Origin: Micromonospora inositola
Lineage (GTDB): Bacteria; Actinomycetota; Actinomycetes; Mycobacteriales; Micromonosporaceae
Direction: 5' to 3'
Assembly: GCF_900090285.1 (NCBI RefSeq)
Contig: NZ_LT607754.1
Location: forward strand, 1,240,001-1,304,000
DNA length: 64,000 bases
The position numbers were made by a program, and so were the translations under genes. Every line of letters begins with the position of its first letter. Position 1 is the first letter of the stretch. Of this stretch, positions 8,371-19,124 are shown in pieces. The notes beneath the pieces are model-generated. The model made no database searches. It saw only the letters and a program-made list of their open reading frames with translations, and was not told the origin of the DNA.

Positions 8371-8724
8371 TCAGCGGGCGTCGTAGCGGGCCCGGGCGGC
8401 CTCCACCTCGGCGAGGTGGGTGGTGGCCCACGCCTCCAGGCCGGCGACCAGGTCGAGCACACTGCGCCCCAGGTCGGTCAGCGCGTAGTCCACCCGGGGC
8501 GGGACGGTGGCGTGCACCGTCCGGGTGACCAGGCCGTCGCGCTCCAGGCCGCGCAGGGTCTGGGTGAGCATCTTCTGGCTGATCCCGTCGACCCGCTCGG
8601 CCAGCTCGCCGTAGCGCTTGTCGCCGTCGGCGAGGGCGAGGACCACGAGGAGGCTCCAGCGGTCGCCGATCCGGTCGATGACCTTCCGGCTGCCGCAGTT
8701 CCGGTTGAAGATATCCGGGTTCAC
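8371..8724 (-). CDS. HxlR-family winged-helix regulator
   Basis: 117 aa from GTG 8724. It has the HxlR signature: Cys10 in the N-terminal arm (FNRNCGSRKVIDRIGDRWSLLV), then GEL and GISQKMLTQTLRGLERDGLVTR as the winged helix, and a C-terminal dimerisation helix (VLDLVAGLEAWATTHLAEVE). The lone Cys near the N-terminus is the redox/electrophile sensor position in HypR/YodB/QorR-type members. It is divergent from the NAD(P)-binding oxidoreductase gene with a 120-bp shared promoter region, the same pairing as QorR-Qor and ytfH-ytfG (qorB). Repression of that gene until quinone or aldehyde stress is inferred. Confidence 0.9.
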   Translation of the reverse strand: MNPDIFNRNCGSRKVIDRIGDRWSLLVVLALADGDKRYGELAERVDGISQKMLTQTLRGLERDGLVTRTVHATVPPRVDYALTDLGRSVLDLVAGLEAWATTHLAEVEAARARYDAR

Positions 8725-8844
8725 GCCATTACTCTCTTTCGGTGCGTACCGAACTTCGAGGTGCCTACTCTCCAACGGGAAGTAAGCCTCCGGTGTTCCC
8801 GTTCCGGTGGGAAGAAGTTCTTGTCGCAACCACAGGGAGTTCCC
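8725..8844. promoter_or_regulatory. Shared divergent promoter of the HxlR and oxidoreductase genes
   Basis: 120 bases between the two divergent starts. It includes the relatively AT-rich segments ATTACTCTCTTTCGG and GTGGGAAGAAGTTCTTG. GGGAG (8835-8839) is the ribosome site of the rightward gene. An HxlR operator is expected here by family precedent, but no clear palindrome was fixed. Confidence 0.35.
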
Positions 8845-9690
8845 ATGTCCATCGTCGTCACCGGCGCCACCGGCCAGCTCGGCCGCCTGATCATCGAGTC
8901 GCTGCTCGCCCGGGGTGTACCGGCCGACCAGATCGTGGCGGTCGGCCGGGACACCGACCGCCTGGCCGACCTGGCCGGGCGCGGGGTGGTCACCCAGTTG
9001 GCCGACTACGACGACGCCGAGTCGCTGCAGGCCGCCTTCGCGGGCGCCGAGAAGCTGATGTTCGTCTCCGGCAGCGAGGTCGGCCGACGGGTGGTGCAGC
9101 ACGGCAACGTCGTCACTGCCGCCAAGGAGGCCGGCGTCAAGCAGGTGGTCTACACCAGCATCGCGAAGGCGGACACCTCCAGCCTCGTGCTCGCCGCCGA
9201 GCACAAGGCGACCGAGCAGCTGATCAAGGACTCCGGCCTGCCGTACGTCTTCCTGCGCAACAGCTGGTACCTGGAGAACTACACCGCCCAGCTCCCGACG
9301 TACCTCCAGCACGGTGTCGCGGGCGCGGCGGATGACGGCCGGGTCAGCGCGGCCACCCGCGCCGACTACGCCGAGGCGGCCGCGGCGGTGCTCACCATCG
9401 AGGGCCACACCAACCAGGTGTACGAGCTGGGCGGCGCCCCCTTCACCCTGACCGACCTGGCCGCCGAGATCTCCCGGCAGACCGGCACCGCGGTCTCGTA
9501 CCTCGACCTACCGGTCGACAAGTACACCGAGCTGCTGGTCGCGGCCGGCGTGCCCGAGGGGTACGCGGCCGTGCTGGCCGACGGCGACCGGGGTCTTGCC
9601 CAGGGCGACCTGGCGGTCGGGGACGACCTGGCGAGGCTGCTCGGCCGCACGCCGACGACGCTCGCCGAGGCGATCCGCGCCGCACTCTGA
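8845..9690 (+). CDS. NmrA-like NAD(P)-binding SDR oxidoreductase (QorB type)
   Basis: 281 aa. An N-terminal Rossmann fold with the atypical-SDR glycine motif TGATGQLG (residues 6-13) is followed by VGRDTDRL and VVYTSIAKAD. The C-terminal half carries FLRNSWYLENY and a GAPFTLTDLAAEIS segment, as in the NmrA/TMR-like quinone reductase 2 (YtfG) group. It is predicted to reduce quinones with NADPH in the cytoplasm. The ATG at 8845 follows GGGAG. It pairs with the divergent HxlR regulator and converges on a HAD gene behind a strong terminator. Confidence 0.88.
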   Translation: MSIVVTGATGQLGRLIIESLLARGVPADQIVAVGRDTDRLADLAGRGVVTQLADYDDAESLQAAFAGAEKLMFVSGSEVGRRVVQHGNVVTAAKEAGVKQVVYTSIAKADTSSLVLAAEHKATEQLIKDSGLPYVFLRNSWYLENYTAQLPTYLQHGVAGAADDGRVSAATRADYAEAAAAVLTIEGHTNQVYELGGAPFTLTDLAAEISRQTGTAVSYLDLPVDKYTELLVAAGVPEGYAAVLADGDRGLAQGDLAVGDDLARLLGRTPTTLAEAIRAAL

Positions 9691-9697
9691 CGCCAAC

Positions 9698-9728
9698 GCC
9701 GCCGCCCCGGATCCGCCGGGGCGGCGGC
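9698..9728. terminator. Bidirectional terminator
   Basis: 13-bp arms GCCGCCGCCCCGG (9698-9710) and its complement (9716-9728) with a 5-nt loop, between two convergent genes. Confidence 0.8.
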
Positions 9729-9734
9729 CGGCGG

Positions 9735-10511
9735 TCAGGCGCGCTGCGCGCGCAGCTTGACCAGGTCGTCGACGAGGGCCTCGACGTAGTCGGCCGTCTC
9801 CTCCCACCGGGTGACGGGAACGCACTGGATGCCCATCGCCTTGACCGGGTAGTCGTTGCCGCCGTGGTCCAGCCGGTCACCGACGAAGAGCACGTTGTCG
9901 GTCTTCAGGTCGAGGCACTCCAGCAGCTTCCGCATGCCGTACGCCTTGTCCACGCCCTTGCGGGTGACGTCGATCGACGTCGAGCCGCCACCGCGTACCT
10001 CGAGGTCGGGCAGCAGCTCGGCGACGACGTCCCGGAGTCGCTTCTTCTTGTCGCCGTCCGGGTCCCAGCCGTACTTCTCCGCGGGCGGCGCGGACTGGCC
10101 CAGCGCGGAGAAGGTGATCTGGCTGCCCCGGTCCTCGATGACGTCGCCCCAGGTCTTCGTCTCCCAGAGGTCCAACGCCTTCGCGGACTCGGTCAGGACC
10201 TCGATCACCCGGGCCTTGTCCTCGGCGCTCAGGTCCTCCGCGTAGACCTGCCGCCAGTCCCCGTTCTGCCAGCGGTAGTAGCGGGTGCCGCAGGTGGGCA
10301 TCAGGTGCAGCCGGACGCGCTGCTCCTCGTTGAGGTCGAGGTGCGCGAGCACCTGCGACTTGAACTGCTCGAACCGCCCGCCGGAGATGATGAGGACGTC
10401 GACCTCGGTGAGCAGGTGGCTGAGCAGTTCCGCCATGCGACGATCGATCTGGGACTTGGAGACTGCCAGGGTGTCGTCCAGGTCGAACGCCACTACTCGA
10501 AGATCGTTCAT
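9735..10511 (-). CDS. HAD-superfamily phosphatase (HAD-IIB type)
   Basis: 258 aa from ATG 10511. Motif I is FDLDDTLAVSK (nucleophile Asp and acid/base Asp near residues 9-11). Motif II is LIISGGRF. The Lys of motif III is probably in the RKGVDKAYGM region, and motif IV is VLFVGDRLDHGGNDYPVKAMG. The GDxxxxGGND spacing and an inserted cap between motifs II and III are typical of HAD-IIB sugar/mannosyl phosphatases and eukaryotic phosphomannomutase relatives. The substrate is unknown. It converges on the oxidoreductase gene and stands alone otherwise. Confidence 0.85.
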   Translation of the reverse strand: MNDLRVVAFDLDDTLAVSKSQIDRRMAELLSHLLTEVDVLIISGGRFEQFKSQVLAHLDLNEEQRVRLHLMPTCGTRYYRWQNGDWRQVYAEDLSAEDKARVIEVLTESAKALDLWETKTWGDVIEDRGSQITFSALGQSAPPAEKYGWDPDGDKKKRLRDVVAELLPDLEVRGGGSTSIDVTRKGVDKAYGMRKLLECLDLKTDNVLFVGDRLDHGGNDYPVKAMGIQCVPVTRWEETADYVEALVDDLVKLRAQRA

Positions 10512-10732
10512 CAAGTACCACCATGTCGTCGCGGGCAGGCCAGGACTAGCAGGGTACCGACATTGCCAACCGGGGCCCGCGAGGCCCGTTCGTCACGCTC
10601 CGCGCTCTCCGACGGAGGGTAACAGCCGCCCGTCGGCCGGCACCCCGCGTTCCGCCAGGCTCGGACAGCCTGAGGTGCACCCAACCTGCCAGCACACGAA
10701 CCCTCAACCTGTAGCTGACGGTCTCGGGGTGT

Positions 10733-12040
10733 TCATGCGAAGGTGCGGAGGGACGGCTGTCGAGCCCGTCCGGCATGACGTCGGCCCACCCCGAGGACCG
10801 CCGCGACCGATACCCCGAGCGCGATGGTCAGCAACGCGGACAGCAGCAGCGTGTACCGGCCACCGACCGCGGTGACGAGCGGGCCGCCCAGCAGCGTGCC
10901 CAGCGCGGTGGAAGGGATGGTGAGCGCGGTCCGGGTGGCGAGCACGCGGCTGAGCGCATCCGGCGGGCTGGTGCGCTGGAACAGCGCCGTGCAGATCGCG
11001 GTGAACGGGCCGTAGATCAGCCCACCGACGGCGAAGCCGATCAGTCCTGGTGCGACGAGGTCGGTCAGCCCCAGCGGCAGCAGCGCGGCTCCCCAGCCGA
11101 CGATGATGCTCACCACCACCAGCCACAGCGAGCGGTGCCGGAGCAGGCCGGCACCGAGACCTCCCAGCGTCGCCCCGACGCCGAACGCGGCCCAGTACAG
11201 GCCCAGCAGGCCGGGCGAGCCATGGAGCTCCTGTGCAACATGGACAGGCAGGGCCACCTCGACCGGGCCGTAGAGGAAGAAGAAGACACAGGTCACCGCG
11301 AGCAGCCCGAGCAGCCGCGGCTGGCCCAGAATGACGCGCCCGCCCCCGGTCGCCGCCGCCGGCACGGGGCGGACGGCGGTGGCCCGCCGCGGCGAGGCCG
11401 TCCAGCAGGTCGCGGCGAGGACGGCGAAGCTCGCCGCATCGGCGCCGATCACCCAGCCGGGACCGACCAGCGCGGTCAGCCCGCCGGCCAGCGCCGGGCC
11501 CACCACGACCGCCGCCTGCGTGAACGTCGACAGGATCGCGTTGCCGCTCACCCGGTCCTCCTCCGGCAGCGACTCGGCGATGAGCGTGTACGCCCCGGCG
11601 CTGCCCCACGCGTGCAGCAGCGACGAGGTCGCGAGCAGCACCACGTACACCACCGGGTCGAGCAGCCCCGCCACCGCGAGCACCGCGATCGCGCCCAGCG
11701 CGACCGCCCGAAGCGTTGCGTCCACAGCGACCAGTCGTGCGCCGCGGAACCCGCGCACCAGCCGGGCGAGCATGGCCGCGCCGATGGTGGCCGGCAGCGC
11801 GTACGCCGCCACTGCCAGCCCGGTCCAGACACCAGCCTGGTCGGGTGGCGCGATCTGCACCGCGAGCCACGCCACCGCGACCAGGCTCATCCCGTCGCCG
11901 AGTGCCGAGACGAGCATCCCGGGCATGACCCGGCGTAGCATCGGCTGGCTCAGCACCCGGCCGAGGGACCCGATCCACGACCGGGTGCCGGACCCCGATC
12001 GGTCGTCGGTCAGCACAGATTGTCCGGCAGCCTGGTCCAT
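10733..12040 (-). CDS. MFS transporter (MFS_3/EntS-like exporter)
   Basis: 435 aa with about 12 hydrophobic helices. Features are GMLVSALGDGMSLVAVAWLAVQ at the first helix pair, the cytoplasmic loop LARLVRGFRGARLVAVD (MFS motif A-like), and a long central loop (WTASPRRATAVRPVPAA) dividing two six-helix halves. The closest family is the macrolide/siderophore efflux type (MFS_3). The ATG at 12040 has GAGGGG upstream. Substrate and regulation are not visible. Confidence 0.85.
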   Translation of the reverse strand: MDQAAGQSVLTDDRSGSGTRSWIGSLGRVLSQPMLRRVMPGMLVSALGDGMSLVAVAWLAVQIAPPDQAGVWTGLAVAAYALPATIGAAMLARLVRGFRGARLVAVDATLRAVALGAIAVLAVAGLLDPVVYVVLLATSSLLHAWGSAGAYTLIAESLPEEDRVSGNAILSTFTQAAVVVGPALAGGLTALVGPGWVIGADAASFAVLAATCWTASPRRATAVRPVPAAATGGGRVILGQPRLLGLLAVTCVFFFLYGPVEVALPVHVAQELHGSPGLLGLYWAAFGVGATLGGLGAGLLRHRSLWLVVVSIIVGWGAALLPLGLTDLVAPGLIGFAVGGLIYGPFTAICTALFQRTSPPDALSRVLATRTALTIPSTALGTLLGGPLVTAVGGRYTLLLSALLTIALGVSVAAVLGVGRRHAGRARQPSLRTFA

Positions 12041-12119
12041 GGCTGGCCCCTCTGTTCGTCACGTCGGCCGTGATCAACCGCGATCCCTCCCGGCGCGCCC
12101 GAGCGGGTCCGGAAACGGC

Positions 12120-12239
12120 CGCTGGTGGCAGGAGTATGCCGAGGGCGCAGCTTTGCGGCCGTAGAAGAACGATCCCGCGTACGCCCATTCCTTGAGCCGC
12201 GGGAACCGCGGGGCGAGGATGGCTGCGATCGCCGGACGG
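12120..12239 (-). pseudogene. DoxX-family membrane protein, internal fragment
   Basis: The minus-strand frame starting just after the VOC stop reads RPAIAAILAPRFPRLKEWAYAGSFF, matching the central LLxPRFPRLKEWAYAG segment of DoxX-like proteins. It then loses similarity within about 20 residues. There is no start, no N-terminal helix and no C-terminus. It looks like a leftover piece between the MFS and VOC genes. Confidence 0.4.
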
Positions 12240-12240
12240 C

Positions 12241-12651
12241 TCAGCGCGGCTCGTTGATGCGGATCTGGTTGCCCGCGGGATCGCGAAAGGCACAGTCGCG
12301 AACGCCGTACGGCTGCTCGGTCGGCTCCTGGACGACCTCGGCGCCGCTGGCCTCCAGCCGCGCGAAGACGCCGTCGAGGTCCTTGGTGGCCAGGACGATG
12401 CTGGCGTAGGTGCCCTTGGCCATCATCTCGGCGATGGTGCGGCGCTCGTCGTCGGTGATGCCGGGGTCGGCGCCCGGCGGATGCAGCACGATGGACGTGC
12501 CGGGCTGGTCGGCGGGGCCGACCGTGATCCAGCGCATCCCGCCGTATCCGACGTCGTTGCGGACCTCGAAGCCGAGGGTGTCGCGATAGAAGGCCAGGGA
12601 GGCGTCCGGGTCGTTGTGCGGGAGGAAGGTGAAGTGAATGGTGAGGTCCAT
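12241..12651 (-). CDS. VOC-family (glyoxalase/bleomycin-resistance fold) protein
   Basis: 136 aa from ATG 12651. It starts with DLTIHFTFLPHNDPDASLAFYRDTLGFEVR and ends with CAFRDPAGNQIRINEP, the paired beta-alpha-beta-beta-beta modules of the VOC fold. A candidate metal ligand is the His in the first strand; the last-strand Glu is in INEP. The substrate is unknown. The start lies 5 bp after the stop of the araC-type gene, so the two form one transcription unit. The araC-VOC linkage recurs in damaged form at 16 kb. Confidence 0.85.
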   Translation of the reverse strand: MDLTIHFTFLPHNDPDASLAFYRDTLGFEVRNDVGYGGMRWITVGPADQPGTSIVLHPPGADPGITDDERRTIAEMMAKGTYASIVLATKDLDGVFARLEASGAEVVQEPTEQPYGVRDCAFRDPAGNQIRINEPR

Positions 12652-12656
12652 GCCGG

Positions 12657-13106
12657 TCAGGCTAGTTGCGGCTCCGTGACCCGCGCTTCTCGATTCCTGA
12701 TCGGTCTGGTCACCTGTTTCGCCACGCACGACGGCATCCCCGCCGTCGCACGCCCCGCGTGGCGCCGGTAGACGCTGGGCGGCACACCGACCAGCTCGGT
12801 GAAGCGAGTGCTGAAGGTGCCCAGCGACGCGCAGCCGACCGCGAAACAGACCTCGGTGACGCTGAGGTCGCCACGGCGCAACAGCGCCATCGCCCGCTCG
12901 ATGCGCCGCGTCATCAGATAGGCGTACGGCGACTCACCGTAGGCGAGCCGGAACTCGCGGCTGAGGTGCCCGGCCGACATGTTCACGCCGCGGGCGAGCG
13001 CCTCGATGTCCAGCGGCTGCGCGTACTCCCGGTCGATCCGGTCGCGGACGCGGCGCAGCCGCGCGAGGTCGCGCAGGTGCTGCGCCGCGGCGGGTCTGCT
13101 GGTCAC
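12657..13106 (-). CDS. AraC-family transcriptional regulator (short, DNA-binding domain only)
   Basis: 149 aa from GTG 13106; an open frame continues upstream to 13265 without family similarity. The double HTH of AraC spans nearly the whole protein: first HTH IEALARGVNMSAGHLSREFR, linker YGESPYAYLMTRRIERAMALLR, second HTH SVTEVCFAVGCASLGTFSTRFTELVGVPPSVYRR. There is no N-terminal sensor domain. It is co-transcribed with the VOC gene. Its 3' end is duplicated at 16380-16490. Confidence 0.88.
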   Translation of the reverse strand: MTSRPAAAQHLRDLARLRRVRDRIDREYAQPLDIEALARGVNMSAGHLSREFRLAYGESPYAYLMTRRIERAMALLRRGDLSVTEVCFAVGCASLGTFSTRFTELVGVPPSVYRRHAGRATAGMPSCVAKQVTRPIRNREARVTEPQLA

Positions 13107-13285
13107 CCGCCCGATCGTGCCACGTCGCACCGGAGTTGCCCAGCGCCGCTGACGTCCCACCCCACTCCGCGTCCGCTCTTGGCGCGCCCCTGCTCCCGCC
13201 TCATCAACTCCCGTCCCTGCCAGTCGAGTGGGACGAGTCGAAACAGATGAGAGAACTCGTCTCACGGTGTCCGCGAGGGCCTCGG

Positions 13286-15688
<2,403 letters not shown>

Positions 15689-15930
15689 CTGTTGGCGGGG
15701 CCGCCTTCGCGGTCTCCGTCGCGTCCCTGGCTTCGATCTGACCAGCTTCGAGCAGTACGTCAGGTTCTCCTTCGTTTCGGCCCGCGGAGCCTCAGGGCCC
15801 GGCCACGCGGCCTGCCCGCCGGACCTCGACTTCGCCCTCGATCATGGACACGTCGCGGGTGTGGCCCAGTCGTGGGTGAGCCGATGCTCAGTGTCGCGAC
15901 GACGCTGGGGGCGGGAGCGAGGGTCGGCAC

Positions 15931-16287
15931 TCATCGGTCCTGAAGCAGCCCGAGGACGTTGCCATCGGGGTCGGTGACGGTGGCCACCAGGCGGCCGCCA
16001 CCGACGTCGTGCGCGGGCTCCTTCACGGTGGCACCCGCGGCGGACACCTCGGCCAGTTTCGCCTCGATGTCCGGCACGTGCCAGTAGGCCACCGGCGAGG
16101 TCATGCCCTGCGGTCCACCGCCCGGCACCAGCCCGATGTGCTGGCCCGCGGCCTCGAAGCCGACGTAGTAGGGCTCGTCGGTCTGCGGCGGTACGCCGAG
16201 CAGGGCGGCGTACACCTTCTTGGCCGTCGCCAGGTCGGAAACGGGATGCAGCACGGTCTTGATTCCCTGGCTGGAAGAGCCGGTCAT
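15931..16287 (-). CDS. VOC-family protein, second copy
   Basis: 118 aa from ATG 16287, preceded by AGGAG (16297-16293). The VOC fold is seen in IKTVLHPVSDLATAKKVYAALLG and ATVTDPDGNVLGLLQD. It resembles the PhnB/YdfO-like small glyoxalase group more than the 12.2-kb gene. Upstream lie the remnants of an araC gene whose end is nearly identical to the one at 12.66 kb, so the araC-VOC association was present twice. Confidence 0.85.
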   Translation of the reverse strand: MTGSSSQGIKTVLHPVSDLATAKKVYAALLGVPPQTDEPYYVGFEAAGQHIGLVPGGGPQGMTSPVAYWHVPDIEAKLAEVSAAGATVKEPAHDVGGGRLVATVTDPDGNVLGLLQDR

Positions 16288-16379
16288 GGTCACTCCTGAA
16301 GTCGTGGTTCTGGTCGGGATTGTGTGGCTCGAAGACGAACGGGAAGCCGGAATCGACCGCCCGATCCCCCGGCGGTCAC

Positions 16380-16490
16380 GCTAGCTGCGGCTCGGGGGTC
16401 CGCGCTTCTCGATTCCTGATCGGTCTGGTCACCTGTTTCGCCACGCACGACGGCCGGCCGACATGTTCACGCCGCGGGCGACGGCCTGGC
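16380..16490 (-). pseudogene. Decayed araC 3' end (duplicate of 12661-13000)
   Basis: Bases 16380-16453 are about 90% identical to 12661-12733, the C-terminal codons of the intact AraC gene (both decode a tail ending SCVAKQVTRPIRNREAR). They then jump directly to GGCCGACATGTTCACGCCG, which in the intact gene lies about 235 bp further upstream. The second HTH is therefore deleted and the frame destroyed. Sequence from about 16500 to 16690 is not recognised. Confidence 0.7.
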
Positions 16491-16904
16491 GACGGCCTGG
16501 ACCTGGTCCTCGTCGAGCACGCGCGAAGGCAGCTCCCCATGTCCTCCGACCCCTCGCTTGTAAGTTCTGAGCGCCTCGTCCAGCGGCGTCCGTGCGCATC
16601 CGCCACCTCGGGCAACTGTCCGCGCCCGGCCGCTGGCCGCAGTCCTCGTCCGGCTCTATTGCCGTCAGCGTTGCTGTCGGCGGCGGTCAAATAATCGCGA
16701 CGTGCTCAGCTACATCCGTCCGTGATCTTCATGGCTGGGCTGCCGCTTGCCGTCGTGAGTGGCAGTTGCGGGCGCGGGCCTGGCCACCGCGGGCGGGAGC
16801 GGGAACAATAAGCACCACCATGCGGTACTTGATCACGTCTAGGGCGATCAGCAGAGGGCAAGGACAACGATGGACCTTGGCATTAAGAACTCCTAACAGA
16901 ATGA

Positions 16905-17719
16905 TCATCTGAAGAGTCTGCGGTAGCAGATGATCGCGCAGGCCAGACTCATGAACGCTTCGTGGATGTCGTCGCGGATCTCCCACCGCACGCGCAGCCG
17001 GCGGAACCAGTGCAGCAGTGCGATGGTTTGTTCGACGACCCACCGGTGCACGCCCAGGCCGGAGCCGTGTTCGGTGCCGCGGCGGGCGATGTGTGGGGTG
17101 ATCCCCTTGGCCCGGACGGCGCGGCGGTGGGTGTCGTAGTCGTAGCCGCGGTCGGCGTAGAGCCGGTCGGGTCGGCGGCGGGGCCGTCCGCGTCTGCCGC
17201 GCACGGGTGGGATGGCCTCGATGAGAGTGTGTAGTTGGGTGACGTCGTGCCGGTTGCCGCCGGTGAGGCTGACGGCCAGCGGGATGCCCGCGCCTTCGGT
17301 GATCACATGGTGTTTCGAGCCGGTCCTGGCGCGGTCGACCGGGCTCGGACCGGTTTTGGGCCACCCTTGAGCGCCCGTACGTGGGATGCGTCGATCACCG
17401 CCTTGGACCAGTCGAGCTTGCCGGCGGCGTGCAACTCGGCGAGCAGGACCTCGTGCAGACGCTGCCACACGCCGGCGGCGTGCCACTCGGCCAGGCGCCG
17501 CCAGCACGTCATGCCTGAGCCGAACCCGAGTTCCTGAGGCAGAAACTCCCACGGGATCGCCGTGTAGAGCACGAACAGGATCCCGCACAGCACCTGCCGA
17601 TCCGGGATCCGCCTACGGCCGGGATAACGCTGTCGTCGCTCGATCTGGGGCAGCAACGGCTCGACGCGCTGCCACAGCCCGTCCGACACGATCCACGGCG
17701 GCTGCTCACCTCGCCTCAC
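16905..17719 (-). CDS. IS5-family transposase made by -1 frameshift (orfA + orfB)
   Basis: orfA (17719 to 17303) encodes the N-terminal DUF4096-like domain (VSDGLWQRVEPLLPQ, RRYPGRRRIPDRQVLCGILF) and the first catalytic Asp (AVIDASHVRALKG). orfB, in the -1 frame, continues from PKTGPSPVDR with HHVITEGAGIPLAVSLTGGNRHD, the second Asp (LYADRGYDYD) and the Glu (RWVVEQTIALLHWFRRLRVRWE). A slippery CCCAAAA at the junction gives a fused DDE transposase of about 270 aa. This two-frame layout is normal for the IS427 group. Confidence 0.88.
17354..17360 (-). other. Programmed -1 ribosomal frameshift site C CCA AAA
   Basis: On the minus strand the heptamer CCCAAAA is in the right phase (zero frame GGC-CCA-AAA). 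A -1 slip gives CCC-AAA-ACC and enters orfB exactly where transposase homology continues (P-K-T-G-P). Confidence 0.75.
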
Positions 17720-18312
17720 GACCGAGCACTGTAGTTGATCGTCTACGAGGGACAGAAGACCTCTAGATCATTCTGTTAGGAGTTCTAAGCGGATCCTGCA
17801 GGTCAAGATTCCCGTATCAGACCTGTCGCGCAGCGTCACCTGGTACTGCCGGGCGTTCGGGCTGCGCCTCGGCTGGGAGTTCTGCGAAACCGGCGTGGTG
17901 CGCGGTGCCGTCCTAACCGACGAGCACGAGCGCTTCCTCCTCGGTCTGCGTCACCGTGAAGTGATTCCCGGCCAGCCCGAGTTTCCTGGCTTCGACCTGT
18001 TCAGCTTCGGCGTCGCCTCCGTGGAGGCAATGCATAACCTGATACATCACTTCGACGAACTCGGGATCACCCACGAACCGCTTTTCGATCGCGGGCCTGG
18101 AGGCGGTGTCCAGCTCGACGTGCCGGACCCCGATGGCACCATCATCCGATTGCTGTCACCGTTCGGTGAGCATCCGCCATTCATGGGAGTCGAGTTCCCC
18201 GCCGACGGATCGCCAACCTTCTACGACACTCCACGGTTACCCAATGCCTAGCTAGGGCAGGCACTTCGTCCCGAACTCTCGGCGAGCAGGTCGGGTCACG
18301 CTTGCTGCGAGG

Positions 18313-18621
18313 TCAGACGGCCTGCTGACGTCGGTCTCGGCTCGGTTCGGCTGGCACGGTTGCTGTACTTCGCTGCTGTACTGCTTGCTTCGTCCGGTTA
18401 GCTTCCCGTGTCCAGCCGAGGAACCGGCGGTGCAGCGCGCCGGCCGGCATCCAGGCCATGTCTTCGGCCGCCTGGACGAGGTAGGAGCCGAGGTAGAGGG
18501 CCAACGACACGGGGGCGTCTGCGTACTCCGCCCGCAGCTCCCGCTTCCGGGTTGGGCAGGGCCAGGGCAGGTCGCAGCCTCCGCAGCTCCAGATCGGCAT
18601 GACCGGGCCGTGAGTGGTCAC
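18313..18621 (-). CDS. Small protein with CxxC-x6-C N-terminus (third gene of Cys-rich operon)
   Basis: 102 aa from GTG 18621, which overlaps the stop of the preceding gene (GTGA). The N-terminal WSCGGCDLPWPC is a candidate metal-binding cluster. It is followed by TRKRELRAEYAD and a helix-rich stretch (LALYLGSYLVQAAEDMAW), then a basic tail. Related proteins recur in Micromonosporaceae beside GntR regulators and are sometimes labelled flavin reductase without good reason (from memory, not checked). The function is unknown. Confidence 0.65.
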   Translation of the reverse strand: MTTHGPVMPIWSCGGCDLPWPCPTRKRELRAEYADAPVSLALYLGSYLVQAAEDMAWMPAGALHRRFLGWTREANRTKQAVQQRSTATVPAEPSRDRRQQAV

Positions 18622-18797
18622 CGCACACCACCCAGGAACCGGGCGGTGATCGTTCGGGCCTGCCGGCTGGTCGCCCAATCCACCTGCCAGCACGGGTACG
18701 GAGCCAACCGCGACCACCAAGCGTGGCAGCCGGCGCACATGCCGTCGAGCCCTCGGACGTGAACCGCGAGGATCGCCTGCTCCTGCCAGTCGTTCAC
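18618..18797 (-). CDS. 59-aa Cys-containing protein (second gene of operon)
   Basis: Starts at GTG 18797 behind a very strong site (GGGAGGGGGAG) and overlaps both neighbours by 4 bp. The core MCAGCHAWWSRLAPYPCWQVDWA has CxxC plus a third Cys, with many Trp. Its length and Cys spacing resemble its downstream neighbour's N-terminus, so they may be structural relatives or partners. Function unknown. Confidence 0.65.
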   Translation of the reverse strand: MNDWQEQAILAVHVRGLDGMCAGCHAWWSRLAPYPCWQVDWATSRQARTITARFLGGVR

Positions 18798-18979
18798 AGC
18801 TCCCCCTCCCCCGGCCAGTGGCCACGATTGATCGGAATCCGTTGCCGGGCGCGGCATGGCAGCTCGGCTCCGCACCGGCAGACCTGTCGCCACCGCCGCC
18901 AGCACCAGACCGGCCGATGCCGCCGCGCGAGGGTCATCGCGGTGGCGAGCAGGTACTCCTCGTACGAGACACGCCGCAC
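18794..18979 (-). CDS. 61-aa Cys/Arg-rich protein (first gene of operon)
   Basis: Starts at GTG 18979 with GAGGGGAG upstream. SYEEYLLATAMTLARRHRP is a short helix, followed by a Trp/Arg/Cys-rich segment (WCWRRWRQVCRCGAELPCR) with four Cys, then RIPINRGHWPGE. The stop overlaps the next start (GTGA). It is first in a tight three-gene unit transcribed away from the GntR regulator. It may bind metal or nucleic acid; not recognised further. Confidence 0.65.
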   Translation of the reverse strand: MRRVSYEEYLLATAMTLARRHRPVWCWRRWRQVCRCGAELPCRARQRIPINRGHWPGEGEL

Positions 18980-19060
18980 CGGATCTCCCCTCGGCATCGT
19001 CGACGGCACGGCGGCCTGGCCCGTAGCTGGTCATCCGACCACCGCACCCGCCTGGGCCAA

Positions 19061-19100
19061 CATATATACGTAGGACTGTAGATACAATAACCTGTAGAAC
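19061..19100. promoter_or_regulatory. Divergent promoter/operator between Cys-rich operon and GntR gene
   Basis: An AT-rich island in GC-rich DNA. TACAAT (19083-19088) is a good -10 for the rightward gntR. TATATG (19066-19061 on the minus strand) is a good -10 for the leftward operon. A direct repeat CTGTAGA occurs at 19076-19082 and 19092-19098, a likely GntR operator. Confidence 0.55.
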
Positions 19101-19124
19101 TGTTGGACACGTAGCGTCACATTC

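Larger units (their letters stand above)
16887..17785 (-). mobile_element. IS5-family insertion sequence (IS427-like), 899 bp, apparently intact
   Basis: 20-bp perfect terminal inverted repeats start GAACTCCTAACAG at 16887 and end CTGTTAGGAGTTC at 17785. A 3-bp TAA target duplication flanks it (16884-16886 and 17786-17788). The transposase lies on the minus strand in two overlapping frames. Perfect ends and an intact frameshift signal suggest it is active or recently so. Confidence 0.92.
16870..18251 (+). pseudogene. VOC-family gene interrupted by an IS5-family element
   Basis: ATG 16870 opens MDLGIK (16870-16886) behind GGCAAGGAC. The IS sits at 16887-17785, and the frame resumes at 17789 as RILQVKIPVSDLSRSVTWYCRAFG and ends at 18251. 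Removing the IS plus one copy of its TAA target duplication joins ATT-AA to G-CGG and gives an uninterrupted 159-codon VOC protein. The C-terminal part (LDVPDPDGTIIRLLSPFG) is the usual last VOC module. The body from 17895 (GTG) could still be translated as a fragment lacking the first module. The protein is otherwise undamaged, so the insertion is recent. Confidence 0.88.
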
